Positions 35,700-46,200 of a stretch of 64,000 nt of DNA are shown in pieces. Both the position numbers and the translations under genes were made by a program. The notes below the pieces were generated by a model. The model worked only from the letters and a program-made list of their open reading frames with translations. It ran no database searches and was not told where the DNA came from. Each line of letters starts with the position of its first letter. Position 1 is the stretch's first letter. Source of the DNA: Leptodontidium sp. MPI-SDFR-AT-0119 (Eukaryota; Ascomycota; Leotiomycetes; Helotiales; Leptodontidiaceae). Location: positions 186,001-250,000 of the forward strand of contig JAHLEZ010000022.1 of NCBI GenBank assembly GCA_020726505.1, written 5' to 3'.

Positions 35700-38600
35700 C
35701 TACTCTTTTATCGCCCTTGCTAGTTGATGAAACACCTTGTGTATCATTAGAACATCCCACCCGTCTCCCCAATCACCCTCCCGTCGAACGCTGCTACGCG
35801 TCAACCACGGAATTACCTCACGCGCACATTCAGTTTCAATTCCATCTTCTCTCATCCATCCATATACCTCCTCTACAATTCCATCTTCCTCACATTCTTG
35901 CAAGACTGCCACAATCACTGACAAAATCAACCCCTCATATTGGCATGTCCACTTTCCCTGCTGAAAGCCCTGCCACCCCCCTTGGTCGCATGGGAAAAAA
36001 TGAATAGCTGAATCCCACGGAGAGTCCTCTAATCCACAATGAAAACAACAGTCAGACTCGCAGACCTGCACTCTAGAGCGCATGTGTTCCAAATTTCTCC
36101 GGATCTGCTTAGCCTCATCGCGTAAGCAGTCTTGCAATCGATGTCGCTGCTCAACCTCTCGTCGTAAATGACACAACGGACAACGATTTGACCACCTTTC
36201 CAATTGCTGCCTCAGCTCGTAGCTCTTTTCATCAGCAAAAGTACGGTTCTTCCGAACGTATTCCATATGTCGTTTCAACCATTCGGGTGCAACATACGGT
36301 ATTGGTAGACCAGCGTCGCGTTGCTCTTTCAATCTCGCCTTTTCTAATGCTGTCTCCATAATGGCCTTTGCTCTTGGCCAGAGATCAGAGGAACCAGCGG
36401 GGGCTATAAGAATTTCCGTGGGTTCTGGTTGTGATTGAGCTGTACGGCGCAGTTTGACGAGTTGTGTTTGTCCTAGAAGCTCAGAAGGAGCTTCTCGTTG
36501 CATCTCACCATCTGACTGAATGGGTACACCTACGAACATTGTCCCAAGATGACTTGAGGAAGCAGGTGATCGGATAGAATCGTCGGGGCGCAACGACTGA
36601 GTTTTCCTTTTGCCAAAATTCTCAGAGCAGTGTGTCTTCTGACAAAGCCGCGAAGTCTCCAATTCCTCGTCCCATACGAAATCAGACTGGCCTGACTCTA
36701 TGCTGGAATCACTTTCACTGTCAGATGAAGTAGAAACATGCTTTCGATGTAGTCCAGCACCTGCATATTCGGATTGCTTCCGTTTTTCAGGCAGCAATCT
36801 TCTTTTAACAGGCCTAGCATCTTCAACATCTGACGAGTCTTCCTCCCATAATGGAAATGGCCTTCGTTTCGCAGAGGACACCATGGATTGGAAGTTCTTC
36901 CGTGGTTCTGCAGGCTTGACGCCAAGCTTTGGTTGAATTTGTAGTGATGAAAATGGTTGTGAATGAGGCTCGGGAAGCTGAACTCGCCATTCATCCCTGC
37001 CTTGTTGTGGCCGAGGCATCACTTTGCTTGGCTGGTGAAGAAATTCATGCCAACGAGTTGACGCCCACTCATAAGCAAGCAGCAGCGCCGGTTGCAGCTT
37101 TGCGGGAAAGGCCCCATCAAGTCCGTAAGTGGTTGCGCGTTGGATTGGTCGATGCCCACTCTGCCAAGCAAACACCACGTTCACATCAGCCCCAGTGCTT
37201 TTGTCGTCGAATCGGTTGAATGGTTGGTGCACTTCTTGAACATGCTTCTCCGTAATGCCGATGGTTAGTTGGCGGTAGAGCTGGGTATTGGCTGATATTC
37301 CCCATACGTCAGTGGTGGCCTTCTTCAAGATGGACGTAAGGCGAGGAGCGTCCCAAGGTTTGTCGAGGGCTGGATCCGACCGGAAGAGTAAATGCCTCCG
37401 CGAGACGGATTCTACAGAGCCAGAGCGGCAAGATTGCTCCCGTCTTAACATTTCCAACAATGGACGAATGTAGACTAGATACTTGTACATGACATGTCCA
37501 GGGCGGACTGGTAAAAACCGGACCACGTTAAACTCTCGATTCGTAGACCGCTTTGCCTTGTGATGCCGAGTAAGAGAGATCATGAACCCATTGTAGACAT
37601 ACAAACCGCGCTCGGTAGATGACCCATTCTGACACTCTATGCTGAACAGCTCAGACACTCGCGCAACTTGTCCACCTCCAGTCTGTAGTCCGCCTGCGAG
37701 CATCTCAAGCAGCAACTCTGCCTTCTTGCGGTAAAGAAAGATGGCCTTCCAGTCCCATCGATTGTCACGAAACAAACCATTACGACGGGTAGTACAGGCC
37801 TTTGTGGAGAGGTCTATATACGCACCCGCGAGCTTATTAGCTGGATGCTGAACGAAAGAGAAGCCGTATTGAATATTGGTCATATCATCCTTGACTTTGG
37901 CCAAATCGATCGCTGGGTTCAGATCAAACATCAAATCATTGCATAGTTCTTCGGCCCTCGCAAAAAAGTGCTCGGCCAAGCCGCGGAACTTCTCCATGGT
38001 AAGACTGAAATCATCCCCGTAGAACACGGTCTCGCCGTCATCACTCCAGCGGAGTAGGAAGGACGGTGGATCTGTACGTGCTATGACACGGCCAAAGTCA
38101 CGGAGGCTCTGAAACTCCTCTAAAGGTGATGGGGAACCTGTAATCATGTACCTCTGCCGTACAACGTCGAAGTGCTGATGCTGCTGGAAACGCGAACGCC
38201 GGGGGATGCCAAGATGAGGATAGGGTCTGAGCGGTAAAGCGTGCTCTAGAAATAGCAGCCGCTGGATGTAAATGAGGGCAGAGAGATGCGGAGTGTATTT
38301 TTTCGCCGGTAAGAAGCTTCGAGCGTCTTGTGAGAAGCCAAGAATGCCACTAAAATAAACCAACAGACTAGAACTGGGCTGGCTATCAACGGACTCCTCG
38401 GTGCTGAACGTGATGCTTAGCTGAAAGACCAGCTCTAGAAGCTCATCCACAGCAGCACCGGCATTATTAAACCGGTCTTCTTGCTGGTACTCGTCTTCGC
38501 TCCCGTGTCCAACACTTTGTTCGCCGTCCTCGGCCTCGTCGTCGTCCTCGCTATCGTCCCGTTCTCCTTCCTCAACATCACCCTCAACGTCTTCATCATC

Positions 38601-39875
38601 TTCATTATCCTCCCCTTCGTCAGTCTCGTACTCATCTTCACCCTCTCCTTCGTCTTCCATACCACCCCCAACATTCTCACCTCCATCTCGAGATCCAGGC
38701 CATCTACCCTGAGAAAGATCAACATCACTCCATGCCCCATGCCCCCAGATCGCCCGCATCTGGCGTAGCTGCTCCTTTTTGAATCGGATGCCGGTTAGAC
38801 GGCGACGTACGTCGACGGACATCCGGTAAGCACGGAGGACAAAGGCAAGGAAGCGCTTTAATAGTTGGCGATACTTCTTCTCGCTCGACTGCAGTGCAAC
38901 CAGGGCGAACGGTTTGGGGTAGCACGTCTGGGGCTTGGTGCTCCGGAGCCAGCAGAGAATCGTACGGCCGGTGTGCCGCATAGTCTCCTCACAACGATCC
39001 AGCATATAATCTACGGCTACCATCAAGAGAGCAATCTTGGCCTCGTCATCTTGCGGACTCACGAGTTCCGGATCCGCGGGGTTTGAACTTTGCCCAAGAA
39101 CGTGATCCGTCCACGGAGAGCCGCAAGGCATCTCGGTGAGACTCCGTAAAATATCACGGCGGAAGCCCTGATAAGTGATTTCCCATCGCGTCCGCTCCAT
39201 CCACGGACGTGTTCCGGCTAGTGTTGGCGCGGTCGTATTCGCGCGGTATGTACGCGCCTGGTCTTCAGCCCTCACACGCTCTCGCGCTTGTAAAGACTGT
39301 AGATGCTCACTTGGGCCCCGGCCGGCAACAGGTCGGATCGTGCTTCCATTCTTCTTGACCGTCCAGTATCGCCGAGAGGAACCGTGAGTCCAGGTTTGCA
39401 GGTAGACCTCATCATAGTAGGGGTCCACCCTCTGGCGCGAGGCCTGCCTGCCACGTAGGTGCTCCTTCGAGGCGTGCCGAGAGTACTCGTCATAGTTTAT
39501 AGTCTTGTAGGGACATTCGCGGCAGGCAAAACCGTCATAGACCCGGAGCATACGGTGGATCTGGGAACCATCGTCACGCGGGGCAACATTAGCAGGGTTG
39601 CGGAAGGAATATAGATGGCCGTGCTTAAGGTAGCGAGTAAGGCCGTCTCGAAGCTCCTTTGCGACGTGGTGCTTGTCGCGAAGGTGGGAGGTGACCTGGG
39701 ACCCGGCAACAGAGAGGGCATGCCCACACTCACTCTGGCAGCAGATGAGAACACGCTCCTCGTCGTCAGCATAAAGCTCCAATTCGGACAGGTCAAACTG
39801 GCCGGTGGAAGCCATCTTAAACGGGCACAGAATAGGCTCCTGTATAGTAGCACGCTTATAGTCTAGAGAAGTCAA
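35700..39875 (-). CDS. OrsD-like zinc-finger protein with putative tyrosine-recombinase core, intact
   Basis: An uninterrupted 1391-codon gene. Residues 45-70 (CCQSEC...HLRDKHH) and 118-139 (CRECPYK...H....H) are C2H2-like fingers in the arrangement of the OrsD/DUF3505 domain, found N-terminal in fungal telomere-linked RecQ-type proteins. Residues 405-460 are Asp/Glu-rich. Residues 735-920 read like a phage-integrase core: QVARVSELFSI (Arg739), HHKAKR (Lys773/775), QLYRQL (Arg868), QSGHRP (His908), ATTYG (Tyr917). The His-to-Tyr spacing of 9 equals XerD. The C-terminus has Cys pairs (CPLC at 1232, CCFHC at 1276). No RecQ ATPase is present. The first Met (39875) is used; a second Met at codon 21 (MASTGQFDL) may be the true start. 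Domain family is from recognition, recombinase role is inference. No RIP damage. Three ACGCGT boxes lie upstream. Confidence 0.85.
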   Translation of the reverse strand: MTSLDYKRATIQEPILCPFKMASTGQFDLSELELYADDEERVLICCQSECGHALSVAGSQVTSHLRDKHHVAKELRDGLTRYLKHGHLYSFRNPANVAPRDDGSQIHRMLRVYDGFACRECPYKTINYDEYSRHASKEHLRGRQASRQRVDPYYDEVYLQTWTHGSSRRYWTVKKNGSTIRPVAGRGPSEHLQSLQARERVRAEDQARTYRANTTAPTLAGTRPWMERTRWEITYQGFRRDILRSLTEMPCGSPWTDHVLGQSSNPADPELVSPQDDEAKIALLMVAVDYMLDRCEETMRHTGRTILCWLRSTKPQTCYPKPFALVALQSSEKKYRQLLKRFLAFVLRAYRMSVDVRRRLTGIRFKKEQLRQMRAIWGHGAWSDVDLSQGRWPGSRDGGENVGGGMEDEGEGEDEYETDEGEDNEDDEDVEGDVEEGERDDSEDDDEAEDGEQSVGHGSEDEYQQEDRFNNAGAAVDELLELVFQLSITFSTEESVDSQPSSSLLVYFSGILGFSQDARSFLPAKKYTPHLSALIYIQRLLFLEHALPLRPYPHLGIPRRSRFQQHQHFDVVRQRYMITGSPSPLEEFQSLRDFGRVIARTDPPSFLLRWSDDGETVFYGDDFSLTMEKFRGLAEHFFARAEELCNDLMFDLNPAIDLAKVKDDMTNIQYGFSFVQHPANKLAGAYIDLSTKACTTRRNGLFRDNRWDWKAIFLYRKKAELLLEMLAGGLQTGGGQVARVSELFSIECQNGSSTERGLYVYNGFMISLTRHHKAKRSTNREFNVVRFLPVRPGHVMYKYLVYIRPLLEMLRREQSCRSGSVESVSRRHLLFRSDPALDKPWDAPRLTSILKKATTDVWGISANTQLYRQLTIGITEKHVQEVHQPFNRFDDKSTGADVNVVFAWQSGHRPIQRATTYGLDGAFPAKLQPALLLAYEWASTRWHEFLHQPSKVMPRPQQGRDEWRVQLPEPHSQPFSSLQIQPKLGVKPAEPRKNFQSMVSSAKRRPFPLWEEDSSDVEDARPVKRRLLPEKRKQSEYAGAGLHRKHVSTSSDSESDSSIESGQSDFVWDEELETSRLCQKTHCSENFGKRKTQSLRPDDSIRSPASSSHLGTMFVGVPIQSDGEMQREAPSELLGQTQLVKLRRTAQSQPEPTEILIAPAGSSDLWPRAKAIMETALEKARLKEQRDAGLPIPYVAPEWLKRHMEYVRKNRTFADEKSYELRQQLERWSNRCPLCHLRREVEQRHRLQDCLRDEAKQIRRNLEHMRSRVQVCESDCCFHCGLEDSPWDSAIHFFPCDQGGWQGFQQGKWTCQYEGLILSVIVAVLQECEEDGIVEEVYGWMREDGIETECAREVIPWLTRSSVRREGDWGDGWDVLMIHKVFHQLARAIKE

Positions 39876-39929
39876 AATCTAAAGCGACTGATAAGTACAA
39901 AATCTACGACAGAACAAGTCGGGGTTCTG

Positions 39930-39983
39930 ACGCGTCTCTCACGCGTGCACGAGCCATAATAGGGGTTACGACATAACACGCGT
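39930..39983. promoter_or_regulatory. Three ACGCGT (MCB-type) boxes upstream of the recombinase-like gene
   Basis: ACGCGT occurs at 39930-39935, 39941-39946 and 39978-39983, that is 55 to 108 bp upstream of the ATG at 39875. In yeasts ACGCGT is the MluI cell-cycle box bound by MBF (Mbp1-Swi6) for G1/S expression. Conservation of that role here is inferred. Confidence 0.45.
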
Positions 39984-40025
39984 GGTTCTGGCGCAACCCT
40001 CATTAAAGCACAGACCAGTTTTGTC

Positions 40026-40042
40026 GGGTTATGTCATAACCC
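40026..40042. promoter_or_regulatory. 17-bp perfect palindrome GGGTTATG-T-CATAACCC
   Basis: An odd-length palindrome with one central base. A related 13-mer, GTTACGACATAAC, lies at 39965-39977; compared with GTTATGTCATAAC at 40028-40040 it matches 11 of 13. The two are 63 bp apart in the shared upstream region of the two divergent recombinase-like genes. Could be a dimeric binding site or an attachment-like site. Confidence 0.5.
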
Positions 40043-40059
40043 GGTCAACCCTTATTCCA

Positions 40060-40770
40060 GTAGGAATTTTTATAATTCTAGCGATTTTTATATAGAGTTT
40101 TAACGTTATAGTAATTAAGTTTTATATTTATACTTAAGACTAGTAATCCCTTTATAAATCAGGCATAAGTATTAATAATAATTAGCTTATTATTACGCTT
40201 AATACCCTTCTCATCCTAGCGTTTTATAAAGGAGGAAATACGAACTAATTTAATTTTATAAATGTTTATTATTATTAAAATAAAAGGTGTCTTAACTTAG
40301 TTACTTTAGTTTACGTGACATTTAAGGGCTTTATAACAGTCTTTAGTAGAGCCTAGTAAGAACTAAGAGGCGCCGGAGAGAAGAAGTTAACTATATTATT
40401 ATTAATTTTATATTCGCTTATTTAGTCTTATACTCTTAATAATAGATTATTTCTGTCTTTAGTATTAGTAATTAATTTTAGTATAAGTATTTAAAGATAC
40501 TCTTCCTCTTCTTCTTTAAATAGAACTGCCTTAGTTTTTTCCGCCGGAGATAGTTTAATTAATTTTATTAAAGTCGTAAGAGGAGTGATTCCTTATAAAG
40601 TCTTTAGGAAGTCTTACGAGTTATTAATTAACTTACTTAGTTATAATTTATTAAGGTAATAAAGTAAAATACACTAAACCTTATTACTTTATTAAACTAA
40701 TAAAAGCTTAAAGTACTTCGTGATTCTCGCTTGTTATATAGGGAATAATAGTCTAAGCTTTCGCTTGAAA
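40060..40770. other. AT-rich DNA, probably the destroyed N-terminal half of the second recombinase-like gene or an older repeat
   Basis: Composition changes sharply from GC-normal to AT-rich near 40060. In the frame used by the 40778-41326 gene this region is full of stops and I could not recognise OrsD-like text in it. Confidence 0.4.
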
Positions 40771-40777
40771 TTAGTAA

Positions 40778-41326
40778 GGATTACGAAGGGAAAAGGAAGG
40801 AATTAGAGATAGAAAATTTCAAATTAATAAAAATAAAATAAAAGAATACTTTAATAAAGTATTATTTTATAAAAAACGTTGTCTTTTAATTTTATATTTA
40901 ATTACTGGGCTTCCAATGCGTGGTACGGAGCTAGTCTCGCTTAGGCATCTTAATTCACGTAAAGATATAAGAGAATTATTTCTAAATATTAGAAGTGGCT
41001 TATTTATTATAAATATCTCTAAGTTTAAAGGGCAATATTCAAGTGAAAAGGCTGCTTCTAATATTAGATATTTACCTCAAAGTGTTAGTTATACATTTTT
41101 ATTATATTTAGTTTTAGTTAAGCCATTTATTAATAAATTATTAATTAATTTATCTTTATCGAAGAATACGCCTATTAGTGCTTATTACTTTTTTGTAAAT
41201 CAAAGATTTTTACAATCAAGTGATTTATTAACTGAATTAAAATCGTATTCTCTTATAAAAATAGGGCAACCTTTAATAATTCAAATATATTGACAAGTAA
41301 TTGTTGCTATTATACGAGAATTTATG
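40778..41326 (+). pseudogene. Second OrsD/tyrosine-recombinase-like gene, 5' part, RIP-damaged
   Basis: A plus-strand frame readable from about 40778. It holds ITGLPMRGTELVSLRHLNS (box I Arg), INISKFKGQYSSEKAASNIRYLP (the Lys region) and IQIY-stop-QVIVAI at 41285-41310. It aligns along its length with residues ~730-880 of the intact gene at 35700-39875 (VARVSELFSI, NVVRFLP, TQLYRQLTIGI). The stop is TGA exactly where the intact gene has the box II Arg, so CGA-to-TGA is the likely change. The frame is then cut by Gypsy A at 41326/41327. Confidence 0.65.
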
Positions 41327-41628
41327 TGTTACGACCTACGATGCGCCTCGCATTCTAACCGACACTGGCTCGTAGCATCGCTGGCTATGCGACGGCGCTA
41401 AGCCCGATAGGGAAGACTAGGTGGCGAGCCTGCGACATATTAATATAAATGGCACTCGACTACGCTAGGCCCTATTAAGAGGGTCCTTTATATATATATA
41501 CTCGAGCCCTCCCTTACGGGGAGCTTTCCTTTTCTCCTTGTCTTTTCTTCTTAATTCTAAGCGTAGCCTTAGGCCTAAATATAAAGCTTAAGTCAACTCG
41601 CCGTATTAACCTTTAACTAGCCATAACA
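41327..41628 (+). repeat. Gypsy A 5' LTR (302 bp)
   Basis: Starts TGTTACGACC, ends CATAACA. Contains TATATATATA near 41495 as a possible TATA element and GTCTTTTCTT at 41540-41549. Confidence 0.92.
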
Positions 41629-41629
41629 T

Positions 41630-41639
41630 AAGAAAAGAC
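41630..41639 (+). promoter_or_regulatory. Gypsy A primer-binding site, candidate for self-priming
   Basis: AAGAAAAGAC begins one base after the 5' LTR. It is the exact complement of GTCTTTTCTT inside the same LTR (41540-41549). Tf1/sushi-type elements prime reverse transcription with the 5' end of their own RNA at such a site. The same pairing exists in the 6936 copy. Confidence 0.5.
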
Positions 41640-41899
41640 TCACACCCCTTTATTATAAAGCGTTATATCTTACTTAGTCTTGCGCCTTATCGACCTACCT
41701 TTATAATAAGCTAATAACGAGCCTTAACACCTTGGCCTATTCGACAGATAAGTACCTCTCTGCCCTAATAGCAGACTGTCCCAAAGAAAGCTAGATATTC
41801 TCTCGCGATTAACTTACCTTACCGCAACTTGACGCGCGCCCCGTTTCGAACGCATATCTAATTAGTATATCGATCAACAACCTCAAACACCTCTCTACC

Positions 41900-43235
41900 T
41901 TACCTTACTACTACTACTAACTTCTCCCCCTCGTCGGCGAAGCTCTAGAGAAAGGAGCGCCCCTGTACGGCTAGGCTTTATTAACACCCCTATCCCTTTA
42001 GTCGAGACTCTCTCAGAGGAGCCGGAAAGCTTTAACGGATTCGATTCAGACTTAGAGGGCAAGCCCCAGCGTTTCTTCGACGCATCGCCAGAGCCTACCG
42101 ATATAGAGGGCCTTACCCCCGCTTAACAAGCTAGAGTAGATCAGCTAATTAAGGACTCCGTCAGCTCTACTGTCGCCGCCGCCGTCACACAAGCCCTCAC
42201 TTAATATACTATTAATAACCCTCGCCAAGAGACTAGCACTCCCTCTCCTTCTGTCCGATCTACACGTGCTCTTACGGCGGACCTCCAGCCTACTACCGAC
42301 TACTACCTCCCTAAGCTAAACCCTGCCATCCCTGCCGTTAAGCCTAATAAAGTCAAGTACCCTCGTACCCCCTTTAGCGATTATAAGGGCGAAATTAAAT
42401 ATAACGCCTAAAAGATAAATATAAAACTCTTTATCTAAAAGTACTTAAGTAACTTCCTTATTAGCAAATCGCAAGTCCATGTCTACTTTAAGTATACGAA
42501 AGGAGAGGCTAAGACTATTATCCTTCAACGAATAGACCCCGACTTCGCTAGAGACTTCAACGGAGCCGCCGACGTCTTAAAGGCTTTAGACTAGCGTTTC
42601 TTTAATTATAACCAAGTACAGGTAACTAAGCTCAAGTATAACTAACTACAGATAAGTAGTATAACGTACAATGAGTTCTATATAAAGTTTACGACATATG
42701 CGGCTACTAGAAAAATCTCACCAGACCGCTAGTTCGACGACGTATACGAGAAAGTCTCAGATAAGCTCAAGTACAATATCCGAATTAAGAAGTATAAATT
42801 CGCTAGAGATTATATAGCTCTTAACGAGTTCTTAGCCGTCTCAAATCGCGAGCTACGGAATATTACCGCCGGACAAGCTAATAGACGTACTACTACTACT
42901 ATCCGCGAAGCCCCTCGAGTCTCCTTTAACAATACTAGTACTAGCGACTTGCGCGGCATCCTAAAGAAGGATAGCTGGCGTTCGACTTCACTTACCCCTA
43001 CTACTCACGTATAAAGACCACCGACTCCAAGACAGTCGTCAGATGTCCGCCAGCGTACGCCCTCCCCTTCGCCCGTCTTGCGCCGACTTAAGTCCCCCGT
43101 ACCCCCTCCCGTACTTAGGGATGTCTCTTCCGACACCTGTTTCTACTACAGCAAGACTAGCCATTAAGCCAGCGACTGTCCTAAGCGCCGTAGAGACTAA
43201 GCTCTCGACAAGTCAATTTCCGAGTTAGTCGTCGG
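41900..43235 (+). pseudogene. Gypsy A gag pseudogene
   Basis: Reads PLVETLSEEPESFNGFDSDL near 42000, DYYLPKLNPAIPAV near 42300, then a capsid-like stretch (FNGAADVLKALD, RFFNYNQVQVTKL) and a zinc knuckle near 43134-43180 where CX2CX4HX4C reads CFYYSKTSH-stop-ASDC; one Cys is Tyr, a TGC-to-TAC change. The start codon is not clear. Capsid and nucleocapsid functions are expected of the family. Confidence 0.75.
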
Positions 43236-43259
43236 CGAGGATTTAGAGACTAATAAGCT

Positions 43260-46200
43260 ATTAAAAAACTCTTAGGCCGTGGCAAAGACTTACACCTTAG
43301 TATAGGCCACAACTTATAAAAGGACTTGGCATTTGATTTCCGCGCTCTTATTAGAGGGCGACAATTCTTAATTAATATTAAACTAGGAAGGAATAGATTC
43401 TTTACTAAGACACTTACACATATTAATAGCGGAGCTAATATTTTCGGTGCTATTAAAACCTTTTTCGTATACTGACTCGTTAAGCAATTTAATATTTCTT
43501 TTATATCCCTCCCTTAACTAATTGTCTTAACTAGCTACAATAGTAAGAAAGGCAAGTTAATCGATACGGCCGTCTTACTTACCTTAACAATCGACCGCCG
43601 GCGAATTAACTTCCCCTTTCTAGTGACTGACCTAGGAAACGCCGACGTCCTGATTAATCGGAAGTTCCTTGAGCATTACGACCTAAAGTAGTCGTACACT
43701 AAGAACTGTAATCGACTAGAATAGCTATTAGATATACTAGTCTAGCCGTACTTTGACTAGCGAGTCTTTGTCGACATTAATTATTCTAATAAGCCAATCA
43801 TTAAGTCTCACTAACTCAATGCGGAACAAAGGGATGCCCTCCTAGACTTAGATAACTACCGCCGGAGACAAGCTGGGCTTGCGGCGCTCGACGGTTCCCT
43901 TAAAATAAAGGCCCCCGTTCGACTTACCGCCAGTGTCTCGCTAACTCGACCCTCGAGCTTTGCTAAAGAAGTTAAAGAGCGCTTGCGTGTTATAAAAGAG
44001 CAACTGAACCCTTTAATATCCCGTGATCTGAGATCATTACTTAAGGACAAGAGAGCCCGTGAAGCCTTCCCGGCGAATTACTAGCTAAAGGCGCTTACTA
44101 CGGAGATTTTCCTTATATTAATAGTAACGATATTTACGACGTACCTCTAATTTAAGAAATTTAAAAGGAGTAAAGTAGAAACCTTTGTGACATTAATATA
44201 TAAGATCGACTAGGAGCTGACTCGTCGCTAGCGAGAGGCCCTAAACTAATTAAGTGTCAAACTCGTATTAATAAACAGAGACTTAACTCTAAAAGAAGCC
44301 TTAAAGGCTAAATACGCGCAAGATAACGAACTAGTAAGTAAGAAACTCCTTATAGAGTATTAAGAGTATACTCCTCTCTTCTCCCGGCGGGCCTCCGACG
44401 AGCTGCTAGCGCATCGCCAAGGCGTAGACTACTAAATCGAGCTTACTAGGGAGAACGACTTGTCCTTTAAACCTCTCCGGCGTATAACTAAAGAGCAGCT
44501 ATTAGAGACTAAGTAGTATATTATTAACAACCTATATAAAGGTTTTATTAAACCCTTTAGCGCATTATATACGGCCCCTATTCTCTTCGCCAAGAAAGCT
44601 GATAACAGTCTCTAGTTATACGTCGACTACCGGAAGCTAAATACCTTATTAAAGAAGAATTCGTACTTAATTCCTCTAATTAATAAGATAATAGTACGTA
44701 TCTATAAGGCAAAGGTCTTTATAAAGCTTAATATTTAGTAAGCTTTTCACCGTATTCGTATGTCCCTTGAGAGCGAGGACTATACGACTTTCCGCACTTA
44801 ATATAGCACGTACAAGTATAAGGTCTTTCCCTTTGGCCTTACGAATAGCCCGGCAACCTTTTAGCGATTTATTAATAATATCTTTATAAAGCACCTCGAC
44901 GACTTTTGCGCGGCTTATATAGACGATATCCTTATATATTTGTCCACTTCGGAGGAGTATAAGGTCTATGTTAAGAAAGTTATAGCAATACTATAAGTAT
45001 ATAGACTCTAAGCCGATATTAAGAAGTCTAAGTTTAACGTATAAAAGACAAGGTTCTTAGGATTCATTATTAGCGTTAATGGCGTGGAGGTAGACCTAGA
45101 GAAGATTAGTGTAATTAAGGACTAGCGGTACGCCGACAATATACAGGGTATATAGAGTTACCTTAGTTTCTGTAACTTTTACTGCCGGTTTATTAAGGAC
45201 TATAGTTACATTACACGACCCCTCACGATACTCACTAGAAAGGACGTTCCCTTTAAATTCGATAGCGCCTGTAAGGACACTTAGGAAACTCTCCAGGAAG
45301 CCCTCTAATCTACGCCGGTTCTTTACTATTACGACCTTACTAAACAGACATAGCTAGAGACCGACTTTTCCGACAGAGTTATTACTAGGATTCTATCTTA
45401 ACTTCAAGAAGACGGCACCTTTTACCTTGTGGGATACTTCTCTAAGACTATAACGGACCTTAAGCTCAACTACTTAATCTACGATAAAGAGATACTAGCG
45501 ATTTTCTAATTATTTAAGTAATACCGCTTAGAGCTCTTAAGTGCCTAGAGAAATGTCCTTATTTATATAGACTACCGGGCCTTAAAGTACTTTATGACTA
45601 CTAAGGACCTCACGGCTAGGCAGGCTTAATAGGCTAAGTTCTTTACGGACTTCCACTTCACGATTATATATTATACTAAGACAACTAATACGTTAGCTGA
45701 CACCCTGTCTCGACGGGATTAAGACCTTACAGCTACGGAGGCACGCAAGCGGGCTATCCGCAGTTAATAACTAATTCTTACCGACAAGATTAACTCGCGA
45801 GTCACTAGTGACCTTTAGCTCTCCGCCGTCGATCCCATAGACGCCTATATCGAAGTCGTAAAGACGATACCCTTAACACTTATAAACGCCACGACCCTAG
45901 GTCGCGATACTAAGACACGTGACGAGCTAGAGCCAGAGCCAGAGTCAAATACGGAAGTACTAATTGACCTAGAGACGCCTACCGCGGAGGAGCTAGACCT
46001 TAACTCTATAGTAACATATAATATCACAGAATACGACGTTATTAACTAAGTGCTCCTAGCTAATAAGACCTCGCCTTCGCTAGAGTCTCTCTGACAAAAA
46101 GCTAAGGAGCAGTTGTTAGATTATAAGCTAACAAGCGATAAGTTACTTTTCTAAGGCCGCCTAAAAGTGCCTTTAAAACCGCCGGAGCTTCGTATAATAC

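Noticed and set aside
35737..39866. Plus-strand open stretches opposite the recombinase-like gene (for example 38481-38768, 39615-39866)
   Set aside because: They mirror the codon pattern of the intact minus-strand gene, including its acidic stretch, and show no motif of their own.
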